A stretch of 64,000 bases of DNA from Lottia gigantea. Taxonomy: Eukaryota; Mollusca; Gastropoda; Lottiidae. Where the stretch lies: assembly GCF_000327385.1 (NCBI RefSeq), contig NW_008707410.1:415034-479033 (forward strand), written 5' to 3'. The translations under genes were made by a program, and so were the position numbers. The notes beneath the pieces were generated by a model. That model was given only the letters and a program-made list of their open reading frames with translations, was not told where the DNA came from and did not search any database. Below, one piece after another: positions 37,646 to 48,174 of the stretch. Within the stretch, counting starts at the first letter, position 1. Each line of letters begins with the position of its first letter.

Positions 37646-38089
37646 TGGAATTTTTTTCTGGACTGTTTAAGTTTTGATTGTTTAGGCTTTTATGGTCTGA
37701 AGAGAAGTTAATTGTTGACCATTGTTCAAAGAAGAGTTTGGTTACTTAAATTAAAGAATTTCAGAAAAATCTAGCTAGAAAATTGACCGATAAGTTTCTT
37801 GGTGTGATATTAATAGTTCTGACAGTGGGCCCGTAATTCTGATATATTAATTAACCCTGTGTCAGACATGGCAATGAGGCTCGCATAATTTCTCTTATTT
37901 GACGTCTGCGCAAGGATTTGATCTGTCCAGATAATTCTTTACAGAAATTTTTTTTGGGAGATTTAAACTTATGCCATTAATTTGTAAACAAGACAGGAGC
38001 TCACCAGATATCACCTAACTTTTGTTCAATAGTCTATTGTTATTGTTTATTGTCATAGATATCAGATTTTGTATATATATTGGTTAATC

Positions 38090-38240
38090 AAGTCTTCAAA
38101 AAATAAAAGTCTGCTTAATTAAGATGATAAAAGTTTGGTTATTCTAGATAACTAAACAATTAAAATCAAATATAATGAATGATGAAAGTCTGGTTAACGA
38201 AATCTACTGGATAATGAAAGTCTAGTTATTCTGGACTACT
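38090..38240 (+). repeat. Small GAAAGTCTGGTTATTCTAGA tandem
   Basis: Four diverged units (AAAAGTCTGCTTAATTAAGA, AAAGTTTGGTTATTCTAGAT, GAAAGTCTGGTTAACGAAAT, GAAAGTCTAGTTATTCTGGA). Confidence 0.6.
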
Positions 38241-38349
38241 AGGTCGTAAATTATAAATGATGTATGTGAATAAGATTGTCAAATCAGTAGAAGTTATCTG
38301 CTTCCTTAAATACTAGAACAATCATACAAGCGTTATAAATACTTGAGAC

Positions 38350-38600
38350 GATTCAAGGACATTTGAAAGGGATTTAAACTCACGGCACCTAATTGTTGGA
38401 AATTGATGTGAATGGTGGTCTGACATATCTTGGACATAGAGGAGGATCGCATTATTGCTGGTTTGATATGGATACTGATATGATGAGGATTTGAACTTAT
38501 GGTGCCAAAGTGCCAGATTTCTATGTAATCTTAAAACATACCAGACATTTGAGAGAGATTTAAACGCTTGGAGCAGATGTGCTGGGTTTTCTTGTGTTAC
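38350..38600 (-). mobile_element. Possible tRNA-like SINE heads, minus strand, repeated
   Basis: Three GGGATTTAAACTC/GGATTTGAACTTA/AGATTTAAACGC segments resemble inverted box B sequences at about 110-bp spacing. GACATTTGAAAGGGA and GACATTTGAGAGAGA precede two of them. This may instead be an ordinary degenerate tandem. Confidence 0.3.
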
Positions 38601-38958
38601 TTTGTGGAATTGATGCTTTGGTGCTTAAGTTTTTATTCATATTCATTTGTGAATATGATTTGGGAATAGAGTTGTTGTATTTTACCAATGAGTAAAATCT
38701 TGTTTTTGCCCATGCTTCCATATGATTCTTCGGACAGTTTTACAGTTTGGATAGGTGTTAACTGTTTTCTTCCTTATTTCCAAAATTACTCATACTGTTC
38801 TCCACCGTTGCTCCTATTACATATTGGATGATAATTTACGTTTCTAAGTTTAATTAAACATTAGGGTTCAACATAATTATGCAATATATACAGTGTCTAT
38901 TTGTGACCTAGGCCAGTGCTTCTAAAAGAGAGCATCTCTTATAAAACCTTATACCAAG

Positions 38959-38966
38959 TGACGTCA
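38959..38966. promoter_or_regulatory. CRE-like palindrome TGACGTCA, 2.1 kb upstream of exon 1B
   Basis: Exact CREB/ATF consensus. Further exact copies lie at 46101-46108, 59177-59184, 60621-60628 and 61191-61198. None was found left of 38.9 kb. Function is not shown by sequence alone. Confidence 0.35.
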
Positions 38967-39289
38967 CACAATGTATATGTTGTCTCAGGTGGAGGCATTT
39001 CTAACTTAAAATTGACGTATCAGTTACATTTTGCAATTTACTATGTCTTATATTGCTTAGTTTTAATGGAATGGAAGAGAATCAAGTTAATCAAGTAATA
39101 CTACTACTTCTGGACTAACTTGATTTACCAAATGAACCCAAAAATTTTTTCAAAAGCTGTTAGAACTAGTCCTTAAATAGATTAAATTAGAAGTGAGGAC
39201 AATGTTTAATGTAGTGTTAATTACACTATTAGTAATTAGTAATATACAATTATAGGATAGGTTAGTGGTAAAAGGAAATAAACTCCTAG

Positions 39290-39700
39290 TTTGTAGTCTA
39301 TAGGTGATGTCTGGTGTTTTTTATAATCACACATACTCTACTGTAGAATATTAGCCAGAGTTTGGTGATTCTATAAATATAAAAAGTGGACAACAAGAGT
39401 TAGGTGATGCCTGGAGTATAAACATTCAATAGTACAACAGTGGAAATATGTAGAATATTACCCAGTTAATTGTTGCCTGGTGTTTCTAGGAACAGTGGAC
39501 AACTCTGTAGAATATAACCTAAAGTTAGGTGATGTCTGGTGTTTTTATAATTCAATAGCACAACAGTTGGAAACTTAGATTAAGGTGATGCTTGGCATGG
39601 ACAGAGGATATCAACTCTGTAGAATATAAACCAGAGTTAGGTGATGCCTAGTGTTACTATTAACTGACAAGAGTAGGTCAACCAGAGTTAGTTGATGCTT
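39290..39700 (-). repeat. Degenerate tandem, reverse complement of the 26.5-kb array
   Basis: GTGATGTCTGGTGTTTTTAT and AATATAACC(T/C)(A/G)(A/G)AGTTAG segments repeat about five times. Reversed, they read AACACCAGACATCAC and CTAACTCTGGGTTATATT, the core of the array at 26380-27045. Confidence 0.7.
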
Positions 39701-40479
39701 GTTGGAGAGCAGGAATATAATTTTGTTCTTGTGTATATCTACATATTTGTGTGAATTCAAGATATTTCAGTAAGAGTAAATAAAAGGTAGTAAGATTGTG
39801 CAGTGTTAGGAATTTGTTTTGTTTATATGAATAGTGATATTAGGAACACATATAGAGGTCTTAATATTTTGAGCTATATCAAATATTCTCTTTACTAAAT
39901 AATACAATACAATCTACTTAGTCAGCTGATAGAGCTTAATTACAGCTGATACTTTCCAGCTTGCCAGTAATCTACACATTTGCTTTACCTCCTTAATTAC
40001 AAATATCTGTTAAGTTATATATTGAGTTTACAAGTTGATAGAGCTCAATCTCAGCTGTAGATGATATTAATATTTTCCCATACCAACCTCATCTGAAATA
40101 TCAGCCTGAGATATTATTTATATAAGCCAGGAACTGAAATTTTTCTCATAAACATTCATAAATCAAGGCATGTCTGAAGTTTCCATTTTGAAAAGTGATT
40201 CAGATACTGTAAATCAAGCTCTTATCAGCTGATAAAACAATTGTTTGACTAGATCTCTTTAAAGTTTTTTTTTTTTCTTACCAACAGTGAGACGACCGGA
40301 GTGAAGTATTTGATACTTAGATTAAATCAAACTCTGAATATTTCTTGAAATAAATTACTGCCTTTTGATAATTTGAGAATCTGGACATGAAATCGGATAA
40401 TTTTATGGTCTGAAAATAGAACAATGCATTTTACAACCTGTTTGTGAAATTTGAGATAAAAAAGTTTATCCCTGAAAAT

Positions 40480-41000
40480 GGTAAAATAGATGGATTTTGC
40501 CCTTAAAGGAGTTGTTACTTTTTTTATGGTAAAAACAGTAAAATATAGTTTTTACAAAGGTTTTGGAGTATTATGAATGTTTCAAAATTACATGAAAAAA
40601 AAAGGTTGGATTTTACCTTTTGAGGAGTTAAACAGAAAACATTTTTACTAAATTCATGCATTATAAAGAGTAAGAGTAGATGGATTATAAGGAATTGTTA
40701 CTATCTGTGATTTGTGAAATACTAAGGAAATTTATTAAACATTTTTTATTTTCGAAAATTGATGCACTGATGTTATTATGGAATTGCAACTTTTGTGGTT
40801 TTGTGAAATTGGATGGAAAATGAGAATTCATTTAAAAAAGCTAATGCACCAAGGGGCAAAAGTGTGATGCAAAAGGAATTGCTACTATTTGTGATTATGT
40901 TTTTGATAGGAAAACTTTTTCATATAATTTCAACAAAAGTTTATGAAAAAGGGGAATAACTGTGATGTTTTAATGCCTTATAAGGAATTCTTACTGTTAT
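40480..41000 (+). repeat. Degenerate ~80-120 bp tandem just upstream of exon 1B
   Basis: AAGGAGTTGTTACTTTTTTT, AAGGAATTGTTACTATCTGT, ATGGAATTGCAACTTTTGTG, AAGGAATTGCTACTATTTGT and AAGGAATTCTTACTGTTATT recur, each followed by a GTGATTTGTGAAAT-like stretch. The repeats end about 100 bp before the exon 1B ATG, so the 1B promoter or 5' UTR would lie in or beside them. Confidence 0.6.
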
Positions 41001-41096
41001 TGGTGATGCCTGAAGAAAAGGGGGATTGTGTTTATACACCAATTATGTTGCAATGATGGGATAATTTATGAAAATAAGAGAACGTGAATATGAATT

Positions 41097-41307
41097 ATGA
41101 CTGATGTTAATGAAAATTTAAAAATGGCAAGTAGGTCACTGACAAATCTTCCGTTAGTGACAGTCACAGACACAGAGAGAACTAATAAGAACTTATTAGG
41201 TAATCCAATGGAAGAGTATCCAACCCGATCTCGGTCGTTGCCATGTTCTCCTACCTCAGGCCGTCGAGCTGTTTCCACTTGGATTAACGGAATAAGATAC
41301 ATCATAG
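41097..41307 (+). CDS. Alternative first coding exon 1B of the same gene (70 codons plus 1 base)
   Basis: The ATG at 41097 has A at -3, and an in-frame TGA lies two codons upstream (41091-41093), which fixes the start. The peptide begins MTDVNENLKMASRSLTNLPL. The middle contains T-R-S-R-S-L-P-C-S-P, which includes an exact R-S-x-S-x-P, the mode-1 14-3-3 binding consensus. It ends S-T-W-I-N-G-I-R-Y-I-I, and one base later the sequence switches to the donor GTAAAT at 41308 (phase 1). The C-terminal resemblance to exon 1A (NGIRYII against DGLRYTI) and the identical phase suggest alternative N-termini joined to the same downstream exon. A minus-strand open frame overlaps here but shows no splice or protein-like support. 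The family was not identified. Confidence 0.72.
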
Positions 41308-42595
41308 GTAAATTATGCTTTATTTTTTTTTATTTGTATCATTCAGAAATGTGTATCCATGACAGAAATAATTCATGGAAATTGAAAAGTACATAAAAAA
41401 CTTAGATCTGAAACTCTATGTGTATTTTTTTACCACAAAATTTGCAAAATTGTAGTCCTAAATTTATTTTTTGTTACTTCCCTTCTTTACTGACTTGGAG
41501 CAGTAAAGTTTTATGCATAGTTTCGATCTGTTTTTTCCATCTTCTGTGCATGAGGTTGATGTTAGAAACAATCAAAACATTGAATAAAGTCTAACCAGTG
41601 ATTTGCCGAGCCATAAATTTTTGTCTAAATAGCAGACTTACAATTTAGCTTATTGTCATTTATAGACTTTAGTTCGGCAATAATGTAAAGGGGGGGAGAT
41701 AACTCTTTCAATCTTATTTATCTTTATTACTGAAATAGTTCAACTTACTCTTTCCATTTTCTAATAGCTACATGTGTCTTATCATTGATTAGCCTGACAA
41801 ATCTGGCACTACTTAGTTCATCAGATGTGATATATATATGTGAAACATTTTATAGGACCAGATGTTGATTATTTTATAATGGAGTTCATACAGTATAAAG
41901 TATTGTGGTACTGATACCATTTGAGGCTCTGGGACATTATAAAATATCTGATGATATCTTCTTAATAGACTCATTAATGGTTCAGCTTTGTATAGAAACC
42001 AAAAATTAAGACAAATGTGGCCTTTGTAATGTCGAAAATTCTCAAAAACTCCCATGTAAAATGACATTAAATATCTGGCCCTAAAAAAGACAATATCATA
42101 TCTGAGGAACTGTCAAGTTTTTATCAAACCAAAAACTCCCTCATTACACACTGCATGGCTTTACCATTTATCTTTGTAAATGGAGCAGAAATACAGGACT
42201 TTTTATTTCATGTAATTTTGATAAAAAAAAATACTGACTATGCTTGTCCATAAAACTAAAAAAAATAAACTAATTTTTAGTATAAAAATGCCCGAATTAG
42301 ACAGTAAAATCCAATAAAAATGACATATAGTGGCTTATTGATTGAAGTCAACTTCTAGCGCTAAGAGTTCAAATCTCTTACAGTAAAGTAGTGGTATTAT
42401 TATATTTGATTAAGCGATCATAAATTGACGTCCCATTAAAGGGAGATAACAAATGACATTTGGTTGTTTACAGTCGTTAAGTAGAGCTTCTTATCGCGAA
42501 TCTATTTATAGTAACAAGCCATATTAGGTCTGGAGTAGCTGGAGATTATGGTTTATGGTCAATTCCTGAAGCTGAAGACATTAGCTGTGTTGTTT
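41308..42595. other. Intron after exon 1B with degenerate SINE tail
   Basis: Near 42115-42215, CCTCATTACACACTGCATGG and a following GCTTTACC, ATCTTTGTAAATGGAGCAG and ACAGGAC order match the SINE 3' half. GGGAGATAAC motifs lie near 41696 and 42441. Around 42350-42385 CGCTAAGAGTTCAAATCTCT is box B-like. No exon is seen. Confidence 0.4.
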
Positions 42596-42599
42596 ATAA

Positions 42600-43258
42600 A
42601 TATTGAAGTGGAGAAAGAAAAGGAGAGGGATGGAATTTGGGAGGGGTCGCAGAATGAAATAAGGGGAGGGGGTGAGCTGAAATTTGGAGTGGTCGCAGAA
42701 TGAAATAAGGGGAGGGGTGAGCTGAAATTTGGAGGGGTAGCAGAATGAAATAAGGGTAGGGGGTGAGCTGAAATTTGGAGGGGTAGCAGAATGAAATAAG
42801 GGGAGGGGGTGAGCTGAAATTTGGAGGGGTAGCAGAATGAAATAAGGGGAGGGGGTGAGCTGAAATTTGGAGGGGTAGCAGAATGAAATTAGGGGAGGGG
42901 GTGAGCTGAAATTTGGAGTGGTCGCAGAATGAAATAAGGGGAGGGGGTGAGCTGAAATTTGGAGGGGTAGCAGAATGAAATAAGGGGAGGGGGTGAGCTG
43001 AAATTTGGAGGGGTAGCAGAATAAAATTAGGGGAGGGGGTGAGCTGAAATTTGGAGGGGTCGCAGAATGAAACAAGGGGAGGGGGTGAGCTGAAATTTGG
43101 AGGGGTAGCAGAATGAAATAAGGGGAGGGGGTGAGCTGATATTTGGAGGGGTCGCAGAATGAAACAAGGGGAGGGGGTGAGCTGAAATTTGGAGGGGTAG
43201 CAGAATGAAATAAGGGGAGGGGGTGAGCTGAAATTTAGGAGGGGTAGCAGAAGGAAAT
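42600..43258 (+). repeat. G-rich 46-bp minisatellite, about 14 copies
   Basis: The unit is GAAATAAGGGGAGGGGGTGA, then GCTGAAATTTGGAGGGGTAG, then CAGAAT. Homogenisation is high: most differences are single bases (TAGC against TCGC, AAATAA against AAACAA). The + strand carries runs GGGG, GGGGG and GGGG in every unit. Period 46 rotates frames, so two overlapping minus-strand frames stay open for 164 and 235 codons. These are compositional artefacts. Confidence 0.96.
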
Positions 43259-44160
43259 AAGTCAAATTTCTTATAGGGAGTATATTTGTGGTATTTCTCA
43301 TCTTGTAGAAATTAACTATGTGGATTAAAGATATTATCTATGGGTAGGGGTGAGGGGGGCTAATAGTTCAGGTTATATTGGAGAATATATAGTTTAGTAG
43401 TTGACACTGTACTAGCTAGACATGGTATTCATTACCATATAAATGGTTTGCAAAGAAGTTTTCTTTCTATTTTTTGATTTACATATCAGTACTACATTGA
43501 CTAAGCATTTAATGACATCACTACAAAAGCTTTTAATAAATTTGAATGAAGGCCTCTGTGATAGTGACATCATAACTGTTTAGTTGTAGCGGAAGTGCAA
43601 GAAGGACAAATGTCTGAGTAAAATGATTGATGTTATCTCATGAAAATGGTCCCCAGTACACATAAAACCTCTTCACAACACATTTCAAGTACCAAACTGG
43701 ATTAGCACAAATATCTTTAACTATACATGGGGCTTTATCTCATCAACTTGCTGTTTGATAATTCCATAATTTGATTTAATTTGATATTGATAGTAAAAGA
43801 GAAAATAGATTTAGATTTTTTCAACTTCATTTTGTTAATGAACCAAAGTCGTCATTGTGACATCTACTTCACCTGATGTTCTAGTCTAATATCCTAGAAG
43901 CTTTCCGTCATTTTTCAGAGAAACTTGACACTGACTCTACTTTCACTTCATCAATGAGATCTTGAGACAAAAAATATTCATTAGGCTTGATTAGCTGTCA
44001 GCGTTCTGTCGTTTTGACGGCATCCCTTAATCAGAATTAATGAAAGTTTTGTGTAATATGAACTCATTGTGTTTTAAATCTCCATTTTAAGTTTGACATT
44101 CCTTTCATATAATTGAAGGCTAATATTTTTATGAAAGTATCTTTTTCTGTGCATTAGTGA
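43259..44160. other. Intronic sequence, nothing recognised
   Basis: AT-rich DNA. No exon, RNA gene or repeat is supported. Confidence 0.3.
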
Positions 44161-45092
44161 AGAACTAGAACAATGTAGATATATATGTAGGATGTAAAAC
44201 TTTATTTGATTAAATTAGAACAATGTAGATATAGATGTAGGATGTATAACTTTATTTAATTAAATTAGAACAATGTAGATATAGATATAGGATGTAAAAC
44301 TTTATTTAATTAAATTAGAACAATGTAGATATAGATGTAGGATGTATAACTTTATTTAATTAAATTTGATCAACGTAGATATAGATGTAAAACTTTATTT
44401 AATTAAATTAGAACAATGTAGATATAGATATAGGATGTATAACTTTATTTAATTAAATTTGATCAACGTAGATATAGATGTAAAACTTTATTTAATTAAA
44501 TTTGATCAACGTAGATATAGATGTATAACTTTATTTAATTAAATTAGAACAATGTAGATATAGATATAGGATGTAAAACTTTATTTAATTAAATTTGATC
44601 AACGTAGATATAGATGTAAAACTTTATTTAATTAAATTAGAACAATGTAGATATAGATGTAGGATGTAAAACTTTATTTAATTAAATTAGAACAATGTAG
44701 ATATAGGATGTAAAACTTTATTTAATTAAATTTGATCAACGTAGATATAGATGTAAAACTTTATTTAATTAAATTAGATCAATGTAGATATAGATGTAGA
44801 ATGTAAAACTTTATTTAATTAAATTAGAACAATGTAGATTAAGATGTAGGATGTATAACTTTATTTAATTAAATTAGAACAATGTAGATATAGATGTAGG
44901 ATGTATAACTTTATTTAATTAAATTAGAACAATGTAGATATAGATGTAGGATGTAAAACTTTATTTAATTAAATTAGAACAATGTAGATATAGATATAGA
45001 TGTAAAACTTTATTTAATTAAATTAGATCAATGTAGATATAGATGTAGGATGTAAAACTTTATTTAATTAAATTTCATTAAAATGCAAAGAC
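44160..45092 (+). repeat. 50-bp minisatellite with a 42-bp deletion variant, SINE-tail related
   Basis: About 19 units of AAATTAGAACAATGTAGATA, then TAGATGTAGGATGTAAAACT, then TTATTTAATT (50 bp). A shorter variant (about 42 bp) has AATTTGATCAACGTAGATAT and lacks GTAGGATG. The variants alternate in blocks. GTAGGATGTAAAACT is the SINE-tail motif, and the array runs into clear SINE-tail sequence at 45093. Confidence 0.95.
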
Positions 45093-45260
45093 CAGTAAAA
45101 CATAAAACTCAATTTAATTTCATTAGTCCAATGAGATACAGGACAGTAGGATGCAAAACTGCCTTATATTTTATTTCAAAAGGTATAGAATAGTAAGATA
45201 TAAAACTCCCTTTATTTCAAAAGTTCAATGCTCAGAACATCAGGACATGAAATTACTTTT
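45093..45260 (+). repeat. Diverged SINE-tail units
   Basis: ACAGTAGGATGCAAAACTGC and CATTAGTCCAATGAGATACA match units of the 1-1245 array. Two further decayed units end near 45250 with AGGACATGAAATTAC. Confidence 0.75.
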
Positions 45261-45769
45261 CATTTTCATCTTAACCTGTAGCAATCAACCATCAGCATTC
45301 AAGCCACAGATGTAATTCAAATTGGAAGTCTCCAGACTAGGAAGATAGAATTACCATAAAACTCATGAATAAACAAGGGAGATTATCCTCTGTCAGCATT
45401 TACGCATAAACTTTGATAGCATCTTGTGATTGCATAACCATTAAAAATAAAGTATACAATATTAGCTATGTGGACTTTGAAAGAAGTTGGAAACTGAAGG
45501 TTGAATATTTCCTAATGGTGATTGTTACTGTACTGCAAAATGATATTATTTAAAATCTAAGCTGTCAGTGGGTGTTTCTTACCTAGCAAGCTATTTGCAG
45601 CCTACATGTAAGCTTATCTCAAATAATCCTTTTTAACTGCATAACACAGTTTTACACAAAAATCAATGCAGCTTCAACAACTTGTTTGGTTATTTTGTCA
45701 ACAGGCAGCAGGTGTATTGTATTTTTCTGATTTCTTACATTTACATAATAACAAATAAATTATGTTTGT

Positions 45770-45970
45770 CATGATGTTAGTTGTGGTTTGTTGACATGAT
45801 GTTAGGTGTGGTTTGTTGACATGAAGTTAGCTTTTGACTTGAAATTAGCTGGGGTTTGTTGACATGATGTTAAGTGGTATTGTGGACAAGATGTTAGCTG
45901 GGGTTTGCTGATGATGTTAGCTGGGGTTTGCTGATGATGTTAACTGGGGTAGTTTACTTGATGTGAACTA
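45770..45970 (+). repeat. ~25-bp tandem of GACATGATGTTAGCTGGGGT
   Basis: About eight variable units of TTTGTTGACATGATGTTAG with GTGTGG or CTGGGG variants. Confidence 0.85.
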
Positions 45971-46979
45971 TGGTTTGGTGACAAATTTAGATTTAAAATT
46001 TGGTCAAACAAGCCTCAGGTCTATACAATTACTACTGACATGGTCTCATAAAAAATAATAGAACTATTTGCATTCCAGGGAGAAACTTGACATTCAGTAT
46101 TGACGTCATGAATATTTATAATCAATCAGATCAATATTCGCCAAATAGTTGGAGATTGTCTTTGCAAAAAACATTTGCATATTACAAGAAACTTGTTTGT
46201 GGTATGTTAAATACTTTCAATTTTGCACATTTTGATTAATCAATATTTTATAGTTCAGGTTGGATGTGGTTGAATAAATACAACCTCAAAAGTTTTAATT
46301 GTCTTTTTGATGCATTGAGGGGGAAATTAGGTCTGTTTGATTTTCAAATACAACAACATAAATCTTAGAAAATACAAAATATTTAATTGCCTCTTCGCTG
46401 TGTTCATTGGAGACGGAAGCTTACCTGTGCTTGAGCTCCAAATATAATAACATAAATATTAGAAAATACAAACCTCAAAAGTTTTAATTGCCTATTTATT
46501 GTAAAACCTAAAACTTAATGAAAAAACTCCTCAAAAGTTTGCTTACTTGATGTGTTGATTGGACCAGGGAGGTAAGGATCTGAAGCTCCATATACAATAT
46601 ACATAAATGTTAGAAAATACAAAACATTGCCTATTTAATTGATATACTTGATGAAATCTTGAAGTCCAGTGGTCCAGAGTTTAACCCAGTGGTAATGAAA
46701 ATGGAAAAGTTTTGATAAAAACAAGCGATAAAATGGTTAATTCATGAATTCTGGGATAGCCTGGGATTATCTAGGAAGTACTAGACAGAATTTGTAGTAT
46801 GATTGAAAGATGATAGCTTGATAATAAAGATTGGATAGAAAATGACATTTTATTTATGATCTAGATATAATTTGAGAGAGACGACCAATTTAAACTGTAG
46901 ACAGTGTAGAATTACTGACCAGTAATGTAGGTCATGTGACAAGAGACTCTATCGTCCAGTATGAAAAAATTCATTTTTT
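45971..46979. repeat. Intronic sequence with a weak ~130-bp tandem
   Basis: From about 46270 to 46625, AAATACAACCTCAAAAGTTTTAATTG-like and 'ACATAAATNTTAGAAAATACAAA'-like phrases recur three times. The rest is unrecognised. Confidence 0.45.
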
Positions 46980-47402
46980 TTATACGCCCACATAGAAATG
47001 TGGACATATATTGGCGTCTGATATTAATGAAATTTTGATGAGATCTTAGTCAATTTCCAAATTGACGATATTTTAGATGAACGGTTTCTGAGTTTGCCTT
47101 TGGAAAAATGAGTCAAAATTTGTTTGTGAACTACAGTTTTCAATTGGGGGTGATCATTTATATTGATGAGATCTTGGTCAAGTTTCGAAATTGACGATTG
47201 TTTGATGAGAGGTTTTTGAGTTACAGCCCTTGACATTAATTTTGTGGAATTACTCAGAATAAATAAATGGCAGTAAATATATATATAATTGAATTCAAAC
47301 TAATAAAATTTCTTTAATACGAGAAAATTCATACTTTAGTCAATACAGACTGTTATATCATTTCAGACAGCTGCCAGTTACCTTGTCTGGCAAGCTATCT
47401 TT
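46980..47402 (+). mobile_element. Dispersed repeat (copy 3), short form
   Basis: Begins TATACGCCCACATAGAAATG, holds two internal units (GATGAGATCTTAGTCAATTT and GATGAGATCTTGGTCAAGTT), and ends CAGACAGCTGCCAGTTACCT then TGTCTGGCAAGC. The TTGAATTCAAACTAATAAAA stretch before the end is shared with copy 1. The right inverted end seems to be deleted in part (AGTTACC instead of AGTGGGCATATGTTACC). Confidence 0.7.
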
Positions 47403-47985
47403 TAGCATACCAATTGATGGATATAAGTGTAAAAATATTCTTGAACCTATGTCATGTTATTTGCTTGTGTTAATAACCCTGAATAGAATTCATCAACTAA
47501 CCATCCCTTTCGAGTCCACATGATGATCTCAAGCCCAAGGTTATTCATCAAACATCAAAAGTCAGTGTTCTCAACAATAATAACCGTGACTGCGAACAAG
47601 ACAGATGCTTACTTTTTATTTTTAGAGATTTAAAATGATCAACTTTGCATATCCTGTGCATAGGTTTTCTTTTCTTTGGTAATGTAAACAAAGTTATTTA
47701 TACCTGATAATCAATTCTACTTCAGGAACTCATTAAATCTTTTTAAATCTTTGCCCAACCTTGAGATGCCATGGGATCAAACTCATACCGTACTAATTAT
47801 TAAAATATAACTCCATATACACACTGATTGCTTAAGGAATTATCAATATATATAATGGATTGGTCAACAGGGTTTAAACTTCTCTCCTTTGATGCTCTGA
47901 AGTGTCATATTTGTTAATGTAAATCTTGTACTAGATGCATTATTAAATCAATAACAAAAAAATTAGCTATGTTAAAATAATGCTC
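47403..47985. other. Intronic sequence with a possible SINE head
   Basis: Near 47745-47790, GCCATGGGATCAAACTCATA reads on the minus strand as TATGAGTTTGATCCCATGGC, which is box B-like. Nothing else is supported. Confidence 0.3.
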
Positions 47986-48105
47986 AATAATGTATTATTT
48001 ATATTGTTATGTATTATTTATATTATTATGTATTATTTATGACATTATGTATTATTTATGATATTGTATTATTTATGATATTATGTATTATTTATAATAT
48101 CATGT
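47986..48105 (+). repeat. ~18-bp tandem of ATTATGTATTATTTATGAT
   Basis: About six units, immediately upstream of the candidate recursive splice site, whose pyrimidine tract begins just after the array. Confidence 0.85.
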
Positions 48106-48106
48106 A

Positions 48107-48132
48107 TCATCTTTGTTTCGTTTTAGGTAAGT
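48107..48132 (+). promoter_or_regulatory. Candidate recursive splice (ratchet) site
   Basis: The stretch CATCTTTGTTTCGTTTTAG ends at 48126 and is followed at once by GTAAGT (48127-48132). A pyrimidine-rich 3' splice site fused to a consensus 5' splice site with zero exon between them is the hallmark of recursive splice sites described in long introns of flies and vertebrates. Its position, about 6.8 kb after exon 1B and about 40 kb after exon 1A in an intron over 22 kb long, fits that role. Orientation agrees with the gene strand. The evidence is sequence only, and a chance match in 64 kb of T-rich DNA is possible. Confidence 0.45.
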
Positions 48133-48174
48133 GAAGTATTATATCAGTTGAGAACATGAAATTACTAGCTTCAG
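48127..48174 (+). other. Possible 48-nt recursive-splicing exon with in-frame stop
   Basis: Downstream of the zero-length junction, a second donor (CTTCAG before GTAAGA at 48175) defines a 48-nt segment. If it were retained after either first exon (phase 1), the reading is Ile-Gly-Lys followed by TGA, so inclusion would terminate translation at once. Vertebrate RS-exons commonly behave this way, as poison exons when not removed. The call depends entirely on the candidate ratchet site being used. Confidence 0.3.

Noticed and set aside
41066-41305. Minus-strand frame overlapping exon 1B
   Set aside because: It is a shadow of the + strand exon, which has the start context, phase match with 1A and a donor.
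42581-43301. Proline-rich minus-strand frames of 164 and 235 codons
   Set aside because: The 46-bp period rotates all frames and the minus strand is C-rich and stop-poor. Two overlapping frames being open at once indicates composition, not coding.
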